From: Diadema setosum
Taxonomy: Eukaryota > Echinodermata > Echinoidea > Diadematoida > Diadematidae
Assembly (NCBI RefSeq): GCF_964275005.1
Contig: NC_092693.1
Coordinates: forward strand, 26,527,173 to 26,591,172
Length of the DNA stretch: 64,000 nt
Reading direction: 5' to 3'
Position 1 is the first letter of the stretch, and the number at the start of each line of letters is the position of its first letter. Shown one piece after another: positions 21,341 to 33,373 of the stretch. The translations under genes and the position numbers were made by a program. Below the pieces are notes generated by a model, which did not search any database, was not told the DNA's origin, and was given only the letters and a program-made list of their open reading frames with translations.

Positions 21341-21514
21341 AATCATTTCTTGATAAGCTACCTAACTGAGGAGCATCATGGCACTTTTACTCAAGGATTA
21401 CTTTCATAACAAATATTTCTTTGCTGTATTTTGATATGTTTTCACACTTTAAAATCTGAACACATTTTACCAAAATAAGTTTGATCCAAAATCTTCTGAA
21501 AAACAGTAAACAAA

Positions 21515-21890
21515 AAAGTCCAACAATTATAATCTTTTGACACACACAAATGGCAACATATCAAGAAATCACTTCTTGATACGCTGCCATCTTACGTCGC
21601 TCAATCCTGTAATAAGAATTGTCCCCATGTGCAATATGTCAACCTATTTTTTGAATGATTTATTTTATCTTGTATCTCATGATGTTACTTAAAATAATCT
21701 TGTAACGTGTGATTATTTTCTGCATGAAAACTATCCAAAAGCAGTACATTAGCAATATATATACAAAAGTCCAACAAAATAATCTTTAATACACCAAGCA
21801 GGCAACATATCAAGAAATCACTTCTTGATATGTTGCCGTTTTACGTTGCGCAATCCTGTATTAAGGATTGCCCCCTGTACAATATGCACA
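21515..21890 (+). repeat. 251-bp tandem duplication carrying stem-loops
   Basis: The phrase AAAAGTCCAACAA at 21514 and 21765 starts two diverged units. Each contains GGCAACATATCAAGAAATCA followed by CTTCTTGAT, then TTACGT(C/T)GC(T/G)CAATCCTGTA. In the second unit (21801-21837) the arms GGCAACATATCAAGAA and TTCTTGATATGTTGCC are perfectly complementary around ATCAC. The first (21552-21588) has two changed bases in its right arm. The half-palindrome ATCAAGAA links them to the nearby array. Confidence 0.85.
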
Positions 21891-22599
21891 GAACTCTTAC
21901 ATACATCAACACGTACAGCGTGCAAATCCCAGACGCCATTCACTGACCACAATTTTCTGACTATTCGAACTGAGCCAGGCATTAAAATGCCTTATTGTGC
22001 GGCTGTTAACTGCACAAATCGTTTGACAAGAGGATGTGGAAAAACATTTCCCAGGTGGGTTTGACACCAAGCCATGATGAGAATGTAAGTAAATTATTTC
22101 CCCAATTAAGTAACGTTACAGTTAGGCGCATCGTATGTCTGGCTTTCTTGAACGCAAATCACTATGTAGTCCCAGACACTGGATTCTGTGTTTGCCATCG
22201 ACATGTCTGTTTATCACTGTCTAAAAATTCAAGTAGGGCCTAAATTACACTCTGTACGTTGTGTGTTGGGGCAAACAGCTTTGTACATGAGAAACTACTA
22301 TTTATGTAGTTTAGGTGTACATGTAGATTTATTATTGTTTAGACTGACTAGAGTGGACTAAAGTTCAAATGATAATACTACGGACAGCTATATAGGCCTA
22401 TATGTGTATATAGTATTACTACTGAGTACTGTCAGTACAGTACCGTCTTCTTCTGTTTATACTGCATCCTTCGGTCCTGAAGATTACTACGGATGACTTT
22501 TGTGTGTGCGTGCATAAATTGCAATGGGCATTCCTACGTTGAAGTGCCTGGATGAAGGGTGCGTATTTTACATGGTGGAAGTAAAAAACCTATTCCCAC

Positions 22600-23012
22600 A
22601 CTCTAGTTTACATCCTCCACTAGGTGCCAACGGAATGCTTCCACCGTGGGGAGAAGTACAGCCTCTTGGGATAGGCTGTTCCATTGCCGAACAGTGCAGG
22701 GGAAGAATGACTGCTGATGTTGTTCCGTCCTGGAACGAGGAACTTGGTAGCAGTAGGGGTGGCCTGTGTCTGTCTGTCTTTTGATGGGTTGTATGTAGTG
22801 GTGCAGGTTAAAGTCCATAGTGAGTTTCGCATTTTGTACAGCAGAGTCACCCTCATGTCTTCTCTCCTCTGCTGGAGCAATGACCAACCAAGTTGCTGGA
22901 GCATTTCAGATACACTTGACGTGTTGTGATAACGACCGAGTGCAAATCTTGCGGCTCGTTTCTGTACCATCTCCAGTTGGTGTATGCATCCAGCTGTGTA
23001 CGGATCCCACAC
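22600..23012 (-). pseudogene. 3' fragment of a LINE ORF2 in intron 1
   Basis: The minus strand reads WDPYTAGCIHQLEMVQKRAA RFALGRYH, then VSEMLQQLGWSLLQQRRED, then in another frame SFFPCTVRQWNSLSQEAV. This is the C-terminal domain found after the RT in Jockey/CR1-type LINE ORF2 proteins. The RT itself is absent and one frameshift is present. It is oriented opposite to the THAP gene. Confidence 0.8.
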
Positions 23013-23489
23013 TGTAAAGTAGATTTAGTTTCAGGTAACCTTTATATTTACTTCTGTATGAATTAGCTAGACCCGTAACTGTTAGGGGTAATTATCAGAT
23101 ATATAAACTGCCTTGTTTTTAATCTTATCAGGAGCTTTCCTCATGCACTCGTCATGCATATCACATATCATGTTTAAATATTGTACTTTATATTTGTAGG
23201 TACACGTGTTTATGAATATGAGGTCTATACAAATCTGATATGGTAATAATTTTCACATGTATCGTATGTTCTCTGCATGTTAAAAATCCTAGATTTCCAA
23301 AAAGTGACGTTGCTCTTTGCCAAAGATGGACTGTGAACATGAGAAGAGACCACTGGACTCCAAAAGCCCTACTCCACCTTGTGTTCCGACCACTTCGAAG
23401 AGAAGCACTTCGATCGCAGCTGCCAGGCAACAAGGCTGCGGGCAGATGCTGTACTAACTTTATTCAACTTTCCACAATATCTCATGAGG

Positions 23490-24839
23490 GTACGTGCAGA
23501 AGAACAAATTTTAATTTTGAATGTAATAGGTCAAACCATATGGCATACACAAAAAAAAATATCAAACAACCGCAACTTGAAAGTTTTTTTGTTTTTTTGC
23601 AATAGGTTGCATCAACGTACACCCCTTGTGTCAATAAATTTTCCGTCTCCTGGTCTTATGCTGTGCTCAAATATCCACTTAATTCAAGTTCATTGCAAAG
23701 TTGTAAATTGGGTCCACCAGAGGCTTAAAGTAACTGAGGCAAACAGACAAGACTTTATGCAAGCAAACTGTTTCAAATGCATGAGCCAATTAGAGAAGGA
23801 ATAGTTTGTCTGTTCTTGCTGTGCTGGTGAGCAAAAGTCTTGTTTCAAGCTTCCATCATGCCCCATCTACTTTGGATGTTTGTGTACGTTTGACTTGGTA
23901 CACACTGATAATGGAAGAATGGATATTCGGACTGCACAATTTTTTTTTCTTTACGACAGATTATACATACAACTGTTGGGGTGTGCCAAAAGATAAACAA
24001 ATAATAATCTAATAATACACACTTACATATTTTGCTTCATTGTAACAAATATGTCACAATGCAGCACACATACTGTATGTCTGCATACAGACATTTGAAG
24101 ATGGAAAGAGAGGGGAAATGTTGAATGGCTTGATACATGTACTCTGATACTTGAGGGCCATTTCATGCACCCAATTATACCTCGTGTACACATACATGTA
24201 CATTGTATGTGCAAGATTTGATGATGGCAAGTCATTACTGTGAAGCCCTTCCCATTATTGATGGTCACTGAGTCAGTGGGCATATTCATGTTTTCATTGT
24301 TATTTTATGTATGGTACACAGTATTTTGCTACTGTGATGCAGAGTTACAATATAAAATTCCCAGTAAATTTTCATTATGTAGATGATTTAGAAGTGTTTG
24401 CTGAAGAAATTTTTCATTTTAAAAGTTTGTCCAATGAAAAAAAAAAAAACAAAACCACACACACACACACACACCTGCATTATATAAGTACAATGTTTAT
24501 ATTATGCTGGATGATATAATAGGAAGTGGACTAAACTTCACGACATGAAAACAGAAGTGCAGACATATGCACTGTATATCAGTTTGAAAAAAGGTGCTCT
24601 AACCAGTAAAAATTGATGTGTACTCTGTCATTTTGTTTTATTCAGTAACTTACTGATTGTGTTGTTTAAAAAAAGACATTCCTGTCATTGCCCATACTCT
24701 AGGGATGCTTTAAATTCATTAAAGGATTAGTATGCTGTTATTGATTGATCTTTTCAATATATCACTAATCAGAATTGTTTGTAATGAAGAATTGAACCAT
24801 ATGATTAGTTTTTTTTTTTCCAAATTTGTCTTTTCACAG
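23490..24839 (+). other. Intron 2 of the THAP-like gene
   Basis: It starts GTACGT and ends TTTTCACAG, both phase 0. It contains poly-A/T tracts and an (AC)n microsatellite at about 24457-24473. No further exon was recognised, although the catalytic core expected in a full P-type transposase would belong here. Confidence 0.55.
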
Positions 24840-25929
24840 ACAGTCAAACAACGCAGAGCCCCTTTTCCTCGGAACTCTGTCCAAGCAGACACACAACCCA
24901 AGCAAGAAGAAGACTCCCCCTCGTCAATGATTGATGAGCTTTCAACCGCACCAGAAGACCCAGTTTGTGATCCACCTACAAGCAGTGATTTTTCAACAGC
25001 CATTGGACCTGTTACAAAAGGCAACGGTGAATCTGTGTTAATTGTCCCCAGAACTCCACCTAAGCAGCTGAACTCTCATCATGATCATACAGCATTCGTG
25101 ACAGCCCAAGAAGTGTCAAGAGTCTGCTTGACAAGATGTATGACCACATGTCAAACCTGAAGAAGCGCCTGAAGAACTTTGTCGTGCGAAGAATATGCAG
25201 CGGTCCTCATTACTGGAGAAGTCACGAATGGGAGGGAGCCTTCTTGGAACGAAAGACAGAGGTGGTTTGGTGAGACCCGCACGAGATGTTGTCAAAGTGT
25301 GTGAAAGAACCGAAATGTGCCTGCAGCGACTTCTGAAGGTAACCAGAGGCAATCTACCTCAGTCGTCCCACCTCCTTTATGTCATATGCTCAGCAGTCCT
25401 AGGAGAAGTTGGGCAAGGTAGCATCTTCACCTTGCTCTCAGATCATATGTACGATGCCCCAGCAGACTACAACCATGTCTTCTTTCTGATACGGAAAGTA
25501 GCCACTTCTTACCTGACTATTAGAATGCACTACCTTGCTAAACACATGACTGAAGTCATCAGCGGACCAACTACTCGAAAGGACCTATTGAAGCTGATCC
25601 TGTTTAGACGTCATTGATAATTGAGGACTTGATAGCATTGCAGCTTTGAGAGAGTGTACATGCCTGATTTTGCCTACATTTTCTGAAATGTTTTTCCCTA
25701 ATGATGCACTGGCTGATTTTCTGCAGAATATCAAAAGTTGCTTCTATGACTTTTGCTCAGCATTTGAAATAATTGTAATGATGATATACACCAAACTTTC
25801 TTCTCCCATGATATTTCTTATAATTACAAATTTGTATCCATTACAGGTGACTATGGTTGTCAAAGTGCCAAGCTTCCGTAAAGAATAAACAAGTTTGTCA
25901 AATTAATGGTCGAAGACATCACTAACTAG

Positions 25930-27850
25930 CAGTGTCCATTAGTCATGGATTTTACACTGTGTATTGTTGCCACACTCCAGTATTGCATATTAGTTCATTA
26001 TATATGCATTTGCTTTCGCAATATACAATAGCTGTCATATTTGCGATACTTGTCTTGCCGACATATTGTTGCCACATCATGCTTTCAAACTATATCGCAG
26101 CATGTGTTGACAGTCATTAGGATTTCATTTTGAATGGTGCTTAACTTAACAAGAGCAAGTGCAATTGTGCACTCTATGAATGTATTGCCTTTGATATCGT
26201 TGCCAAGAATGCCTTTCATATTCTTGCCAGACAGCGTCCATTATTTATGGATTTTATGTTGTTGCCACATTGCCAGTTTAATACATGTTCATTAAACATT
26301 GCTTTCGCGATATGCAATAGTTGTCATATTTGCGAAACTTATCTTGCCTACATATTGTTGCCACATTAATATTTCATACTATACCATAGTATGTTTTCAC
26401 ACTCATTAGGATTTCATTTTGAATGGCGCTTGAAGCTTACAAGTGCAAGTGAAATCTTGGATTATATAGTATTGTCTTTCTTTTTTTATATTCTTGCCAG
26501 TGCCCATTATTCATGGTTTTATTTTGCTGCCATATCGTATGCTAATTATACATGCATTTGCTTTCATGATATATACGCGTAATACATGTAGTTGTCTTAT
26601 TTGTGACACTTGCTTTGCCTACTGTACAGATGTACGTACTATGCGGTAATATGTTTTCACACTCATAAGGATTTCATTTTGAATTGCGTTTGAAGCAAAC
26701 AGGTGCGTGTGGAATCTTGCATTATACAGATGTATTGCCTTTAGTTTGATATTGTTGCCAAGAATGCATTTGATATTCTTGCCAGACAGTGTTCAATATT
26801 TATGGTTTTATGTTGTTGCTATATTGCATGTTAGTTCGTTTTACATGCATTTGCTTTTGTGATATACAATAGTTGTCATATTTGCGATACTTGTTTTGTT
26901 TACATATTGTTACCACATTACAGTATGTTTTCATACTATGTGGTAGTTGTTGTTAAACTAATTACTAGGATTTCATTTTGAATCATGCTGAGCTAACAAG
27001 TGCAAGTGAAATCTTGCATTTACAGATGTATTGCCTTTGATATTGTTGCCAGGAATGCCTTTGGTGTTCTTTTCAGTGTCCATAATTCGTAGATTTTATA
27101 TTGCCATAGTGTTAGTGCATGCTAGTTCATTATATATGCATTTGCTTTCGCGATGTACAACTGTTGTCAAATTTGCAATACTTGTCTTGCTTGCATATTG
27201 TCACCAACACAATATGTTTTCATACTATATCATAGTATGTTTTCACACTTACAATTACATGTATTAGGATTTCATTTTGAATGGTGCTTGAAGCTCACAA
27301 GTACAAGTGAAATCTTACATTATACAGATGTATTGCCTTTGATATTTTTGCCAAGGTTGCCTTTGGTAGTATTCTGAATTGACAGTGTCCATTATTCATG
27401 GACTTTAGGTTGTTGCCATGTATTGCATGTTAGTTCATCATACATGCATTTGAATTTGCAATATATAATAGTTGTCATATTTGTGATATTTATGTTGCCT
27501 ACATATTGTTGCTACATTATTCTCTCATATACCATGAGACAGTATGTTTTCACACTCATTAGGACTTCATTTTGAATCACACTTGAAGCTAACAAGGGCA
27601 AGTGAAATTGTGCACTATACGGATGTATTGCCTTAGATATTCTTGCCAGACAGTGTCCATTATTCATGGATTTTATGTTGTTGCCCTATTGCATGTCCAT
27701 CATACATGTACATACATTTGCTTTTGTGATTATAATAGTTGTCACAAATTTGTGATACTGGTTATCTAGCCTATTATTGGCATAATATGTTTCCGACACA
27801 TGTATTGCCTGTGATTTTAGTCACCGCAATATGTATAATAATGGTACTTG
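25930..27850. repeat. Diverged tandem array, about 7 units of 265-307 bp
   Basis: The phrase GTGTCCATTATTCATGGATT recurs at about 25932, 26235, 26500, 26788, 27076, 27383 and 27652. Each unit also has TGCATTTGCTTTCGCGATAT, TTGTCATATTTGCGATACTT, TACATATTGTTGCCACAT and AGGATTTCATTTTGAAT in constant order. Units are substantially diverged, with indels. Short ORFs inside are by-products. It begins about 310 bp after the THAP-like stop codon. Confidence 0.88.
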
Positions 27851-28011
27851 TGGCAAATAGTATGTCACTGTACTGTGGTTGATTCTCAGCAATCCAATCA
27901 ACTTTGACCTTCATAAATGTCAAATATATTGTAAAAAATCAGTAATATTAACTCGGTTCAACCTTACTTTCTGTTTTATGTGGGGAAAAAATCTTGAAAG
28001 GAGTTCATGCT

Positions 28012-28037
28012 TGTGTGTGTGTGTGTGTTTGTGCATG

Positions 28038-28078
<41 letters not shown>

Positions 28079-28083
28079 ATATT

Positions 28084-28125
<42 letters not shown>
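28012..28125. repeat. (TG)n and (TA)n microsatellite
   Basis: A TGTGTGTG run followed by two long TA runs separated by GTATGTATATATTT. Confidence 0.9.
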
Positions 28126-28129
<4 letters not shown>

Positions 28130-28130
<1 letters not shown>

Positions 28131-30330
28131 CTAGCAGCACCCGTGAAAATCCACGGGTCAGAGGGCTTTTTTTTTTTCACATTTTAATGATGAAATAAAA
28201 CAAACACTTTCCCATTCCTTCATGAAAGTGTGCTACTCTCGTCTACCCGCCAGGTAATTGCTTTATTTATCACAGAACTTGAGTTTGGAGGGGTTAGCAG
28301 CACCCGTTGAAATCCAACGGTATTGTCTTGTTTTCCCTCACCTCCCCGCTCAATATGCACACACACACACACAAAATATCCACCCCCGCATAAAATAAAC
28401 AAAACCCAAAACAACTTGAAAATTCGGGGAAAATTACTAAAAATGCGTTGTTATAACATTCCCAGAAAATTCTGCCAAAAGATTCTTCCTGTCGAAATGA
28501 GGAGATCTTTACTTTGAAATTAACCACCCCCATCCCCGCGCACGTGCCTCCATCGCAGGCACCTGTGGAAATCCACGGCTCTCAGGGCCTTGTACAGTGT
28601 GTATTTGTTTTGTTTTGTTTTTTCATTGATATTTCTTTTCCTGCGCATTAGAATAGAACAAATCAAATATTTTCGCCTTCGTTTGCTCCCTCCTTTTTGC
28701 TTGTTTTTTCCACTCAACTTTGTGTGATGGATCATAGAATCATCCATGTTTCTGCTTCAGACTGTTCATTATTATCATTATCTCTCTTATTGTTATTGTG
28801 ATTAATATCATTAAATATAAATCACCTTTATTGTTATCTGTTATTATTATCATTTGGGGAGGGGGAGATCATAGTCATTGGGTGTTTGGACGCATTGATA
28901 AAGGGAAAAAACGGGGAAGGAGAAAGATAAGGATTGTGAATATTTTTTTTTCATTCATGTAAGAGGTACTCTTCACTTAAGAGGTTCAAATAGCTTTTGA
29001 TACATTTATTCTTAAACATTGAAAAAATCGACCCGTTATATAGTGCCTCTTCCGCCCAGAGGACTTTTTATCTTGGGGGGGAGGGGGGGGGGGGGGTAGA
29101 GCCATTTAGAGTTTGGGACACAGTAATATATATATATATTATATATATATTTAACAATGAATCAAAGGGGAATTTGTTAACTCGGCAAGGATTGTAAATA
29201 TCATCGTTCCATCAGGTAAAAGTTGCTCTACTCTTAACGAAAGCGTTTTCTTTAGACAATCCTGTGTAAACTGTCCAAAACCGATTTGCTGCAATCACGT
29301 ATATGTGATCTTGTGCCGAATAGGCCTAAGTCATGAAATTCTATAGTGTTATTGTTGTTGCTGTTGTTTTTCTGGCTCGCGATAATTCCACTGCTCAGTT
29401 CTACCAATACACAGAGAAAAATTGAGGGAGATAGTGAGGGAGGGATCGAGAGCTATAGGCAAATTTCCAGAGAGCGTTATTTTCTTGGAATTTATTGTAA
29501 CGTTTCAAGACACTTTTTCCTTCATCGTCACATTCCATTTACACAACCGACATGTACAGCTCTATCCCCCACGCCTTTTTTCCAAGTTTTAGGAGCGTAT
29601 ATCTAGTCCATGCAAGCGAGTCATCGAGTCAACTCTCGCAGGTGTCATGACATGTACAACAGTAAAAAAAAAACAAACAAAAAAAAAACAAAAAAAAAAA
29701 ACGTTAATGGTCAACACAACGATTTTAGGAAATGCCCGTCACTTAATGAGCTATGGCCATCCCCTCCTAACACCTGAGCTGAGGAGCTGGTCCGTGGAAT
29801 AGGACTTTACAATAACCCCGCTTGCTGCTATCACAGATCAACTTAGCAGCACCCGTGGAAATTCGAGGGTTGTCTTCTTTGCCCAAAGATTCTTCCCGTC
29901 GAAGCACGGGGGGAGGGGGTGCCATTGACATTTTGCCCTGCATATCTCCCCTCCTCCATGCCATTTACCCTCAGTCTTGACGCCCGTTTGAAAAAAAAAA
30001 GAAGATACATGAGCCCTTTCTGGCCCCAACGCACGCACACATCTTTTCTCTTCATGAAAAAGCTTAAAAATGGCGTAAGTCGAAGTGAATGATATTTATT
30101 TTTTAACACGTCGTCATTAAAAAAAAAAAAAAATCCCACACAACGACAATATGTTCACATATCCTCACCCATTTATCTGCTTCAGACTATACCTGATCAT
30201 TATTATTATTTTGAATACTATTATTACATCATCATTTAATCATTATTATTTGGGGAGGGGAAGATCATAGTCATTAGGTTTAATAAGTACGTAGGCACTC
30301 GTGGGAATCCATGGACCGTCTCAGGGCCTC
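28130..30330. repeat. Cluster of repeats with the hairpin CACCCGTGGAAATCCACGGG
   Basis: Five copies of a short stem-loop occur near 28138, 28301, 28561, 29850 and 30296. They vary from CACCCGTTGAAATCCAACGG to GCACCTGTGGAAATCCACGG, and at 28301 the change is compensated on both arms. Flanking phrases such as AAGATTCTTCC(T/C)GTCGAA (28480, 29885), TCTCAGGGCC and ATTATTATCATTTGGGGAGG (28850, 30240) also recur. This is a family of related noncoding elements in several copies. A G-run lies at 29076-29096. Confidence 0.7.
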
Positions 30331-30619
30331 GTATTTTTTCTTTAATATTTCTTTTCCCACGTTATGGGAGAAAGAAGAATATTTTTTGTCTTTATTTGCT
30401 CCCTCTTTTTTATTTTTATCACCAAAACTTGGTTTGACGGACTATAGAACTACCCATTTTATTTCCACTTGTAACTTCAAAAATAGGCGGTCGGCAAAGC
30501 GAGGTTTTCCCCCTCGTCCGCACATATCTTATGAATATTCATGTTTACAGCAGTTATGCAGTAAACGAAAGGACAGCGGCGCGTGTAATCTGAAAAAGAA
30601 GGGCACGATCGGCAAGGAC

Positions 30620-31130
30620 AAAATTTAAGTTGATATTTAGCCGTCCTAAACAGTCTGACTACAATGATACCCGACTTGAGAGTAAACTAAATGACGTACC
30701 TGAGCTGCATAGTATCCTGCAGTTGTGCAAAATACAATAAAATAACAGCATTCGTTGTTTTCATTTGGGCACGCCAAGGGCGAACGTCGCTGTACGTAAA
30801 TGCCCTTTTACTAACAATGACCGTGCGCCGTGTATTATACCATGATGAGTAGTGTCCATATCACGCGCACGCAGATAGTGTTTCGTGTAACCATCGTCAA
30901 TACATACAGGCGCAGGCCACACACTGGCATACCGTACCTGAGAGTACATTGTGTGCGTGCGTGCGTGTCCGCCGGAATATGACAGAGATTTCGCTGCACG
31001 CCATACTTTAGTATCCCCACTGTCTCTGCAAGCTAAAAGATGGACGATCGAGAAAGGCAGGAGTCCAGCGCAGGATCGGTGAATATTTAAACGCTCGGCT
31101 CTGACGTCACGCACAAAAATGCATTATGCA
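30620..31130. other. Noncoding stretch, nothing identified
   Basis: Less AT-rich than its surroundings, with several CpG sites and TGACGTCA (31100), so it may be promoter-like. No exon was recognised. Confidence 0.35.
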
Positions 31131-31139
31131 TCTATCTAA

Positions 31140-31275
31140 TTAATTTCTCTTTGTCGTCCTCGACGTCGACACGGAGGCGGAGCGCGGACGAAACCCGGTC
31201 CAAGGCACTTAGGAGACCCTCCCGCTGCCGACGGCACCGGTCTCGGGGGCCCTGAGCCGACGGCTCGGGAGGAGA
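31140..31275. other. GC-rich island of unknown identity
   Basis: An abrupt 130-bp GC-rich, CpG-rich segment (CCTCGACGTCGACACGGAGG, CCCTGAGCCGACGGCTCGGG) in AT-rich DNA. CCGAGCCGTCGG is self-complementary. Neither strand gives a protein I recognise. An inserted structural RNA or rDNA piece is possible, but I could not match it. Confidence 0.45.
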
Positions 31276-31359
31276 TAGACAAACCAGCAACGCCAGAATA
31301 AAACAGGAAATACATTAGGCCCCGACAACAATAACAACTTCGCCTTTTACTGTATAAGA

Positions 31360-31417
<58 letters not shown>

Positions 31418-31420
31418 CAT
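31360..31420. repeat. (TA)n microsatellite
   Basis: Alternating AT run with GTATATATACATA interruptions. Confidence 0.9.
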
Positions 31421-31468
31421 ATTGAGTAAGTAGTCTACGTGTTGGTGCAGTAACATCATGATATCGAA

Positions 31469-31631
31469 AATAAAACAGAAACCAAGTTCATGTTGATCAC
31501 CAACAATTTATTTGCGGCATACAAATTTTCAAGTGAATTGCTCTTTCTCAAGTGTTGTTGCAAATTGCTCGAAAATTGGTGTGCTGAAATGAATTGTTGG
31601 TGATTAGCATGAACTTGGTTTCTGTTTTATT
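31469..31631. mobile_element. Foldback/MITE-like element with 40-bp inverted arms
   Basis: The arms at 31469-31508 (AATAAAACAGAAACCAAG...) and 31592-31631 are inverted repeats matching at 38 of 40 positions, around an 83-bp centre. Noncoding. Target duplication not resolved. Confidence 0.7.
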
Positions 31632-32615
31632 CTATATATGATTCGGCACGCCGTACACCGGGGTACAGTTGTAACCCGGAGTACCGTGTTGTATAGCGCC
31701 ATCTCATGCCCATTATTTATAATGCGTATCCGAACTCAGATACGCTGATTCCGAATTCGGATACGGCAAAGTCGTCGCAATGTGAACTAGCACCATAGGT
31801 GTTTTTCGAGGTAATTCCTAGCACCACACCGTTTTGTAAACATCATCTACCGTAACTTTTATTTTCAGAAAAAAAATAATCACCGAAAGCCCAGAAAATT
31901 CACCCCAAAATCAACTGTATTTCTTCAAAATTTGATCATGGGGGCTGCCATCTTTATAATCTTCTATGCGTGCGCGAATGGTCGATAACAAGAGATGAAA
32001 TGCGAAAGAAAAAGGTTCAATTTAGATAATTGGAATTTATTTCTTAGATTAATAAAATATTTATGTGGATTTCTAATGTTATCATTAAAAATATTTCATT
32101 TAAATGATTTTCTTATTTCATTTTGTATTCATTAATTTACGGGGTAGTAGACTGGCAACTTCGTCTGCAATTGATTATTACACGTACACTGCGCTACGTA
32201 ATTATAAGCACGAATGCTAGCATTACGCCAGCGCAACGGCCATAGTCATGGCGTCTGCGTGCAGTGATGGCCGTGCTAGCAGCGGATACAAGGACCTACT
32301 CAAATCTCGCAAAAAACACAAGAAACTCAATAGAAGAGGTAAACTAGAGAATGCCAGTACTAACAATAATATGTACAATAGTATCAAACAGTTAAGATTA
32401 TAACAGAGCAGAAAATAATTATCAGTTGCATGCATTAATTGTTGTATAATCACAAATAAGAAAACATTTTTGTGCGTAATAATACTAAAAAATATTTTGA
32501 CACATTTTTTGGTAAGCCAGGGTACAGAGCTGAAAAAAAAAAATTAATTCAACAAAATGGCGAATTTTCATTTGGTACCCCAGGGTACCAAATATTGCAT
32601 CATATACAGATATAT

Positions 32616-33373
32616 GTGACCCGCTACAACAAAATGATCCTAAAGTCGGGCGAGGTCGATTATTTGAAAATTGCATGACACAATTCCCTAATCTTTCTGC
32701 TTTAAATTGATATATAACACGTCTCATAAAAATAATCGGCTGCGGAGATATCGATGTTTAAAAGAGCATGTCAAGACGTCTGGGAAATCACTGTTTCAAG
32801 AAAAGTGCCCTAAAAGTTCTCCTTGCGACGCAATCACAATCAAGAGACACGCGAGACAGTATTCACCTCCGGACAATAGAAGTTAAGCCCCAGCAACCCC
32901 CGAAATGCTCATTCAAACACAGCGTCGGCGGTCTCCTCACCGACCAATCAGTGACCAGGATGTCAGGAGAAGCGGCTAGGCATAGCGCAACCCGCCCGCG
33001 CGCACCAGTCGACTGGGCAGTGTGCGAGCTTCACGCTTCGGTTAGCGGCAAGCAGCAAACTGACCAATGAGATCACTCTGGTCGTTGTTAGGGGCGGAGC
33101 CTATGTGTGGCGCTCAATCCAAATGTTCGAACCAGTTTCTGCTTCGTTGAAACGCCAAAAAAACATGGCCCAGAAAAACGCTATTTTTTGGTCTTTCCTT
33201 TCATCATTTTGCTTCAAAATTTCGACAGATGATAGAAGACATGTCAGACTCTAAAAATATGTCAAATTCAGAAAATCGTAAGTTTTGACCAATTTTGATG
33301 TTCTAACTTCAAACTCGATTTTCACGGCTTCGACCGTGCGCGACTTTAGGACCATTTTGTTGTAGCGGGTCAC
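32616..33373. mobile_element. Non-autonomous DNA transposon with about 44-bp TIRs
   Basis: It begins GTGACCCGCTACAACAAAAT and ends with the reverse complement. The match runs about 44 bp with four mismatches (to GGTCGA). AT-rich repeats (ATATAT) flank both sides, so the duplication cannot be fixed. The 758-bp interior includes a CpG-rich stretch but no transposase. Confidence 0.8.

Larger units (their letters stand above)
20490..21365 (+). repeat. Left arm of a long inverted repeat
   Basis: In order: a unique block (about 20490-20745, with TAACTGCGACCAGCAGCCC and TTCTGCCAATAGTCCCTTTC), a palindrome array (20766-21130), a 35-36-bp unit array (21150-21340) and CTTGATAAGCTACC. The same blocks occur in the same order, inverted, at 35665-34415. 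The non-palindromic outer block rules out an artefact of the palindromes. Matching borders without clear termini or target duplication leave the type of element open. Confidence 0.8.
21987..25617 (+). pseudogene. THAP/P-element-like gene, three exons, frameshifted, catalytic core missing
   Basis: Exon 1 (21987-22054) starts MPYCAAVNCTNRL and ends at CCCAG/GTGGGT. Exon 2 (23293-23489) follows a CCTAG acceptor and completes the split Arg codon, giving FPKSDVALCQRW. After one extra base near 23370 it gives TLCSDHFEEKHFD and LRADAVLTLFNFPQY, the CxxH and AVPTLF-box half of a THAP zinc finger. Exon 3 (24840-25617) follows TTTTCACAG in matching phase. It encodes an acidic linker, a leucine-rich helix (LLDKMYDHMSNLKKRL, in a second frame), then a third frame with GGLVRPARDVVKVCERTE and LLKLILF, which resembles the C-terminus of P-element/THAP9-type transposases. 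At about 345 residues it is much shorter than THAP9 (about 900), and the RNase H-like catalytic middle is absent. Three frameshifts make this copy non-functional unless they are sequencing errors. A LINE fragment sits in intron 1. Confidence 0.7.

Noticed and set aside
28323..30628. Many 60-105-codon frames on both strands
   Set aside because: They lie in hairpin repeats and homopolymer-rich DNA and show no domain.
31140..31275. Ribosomal RNA fragment
   Set aside because: GC-rich and structured, but I could not align it to any rRNA core from memory, so it is left unidentified.
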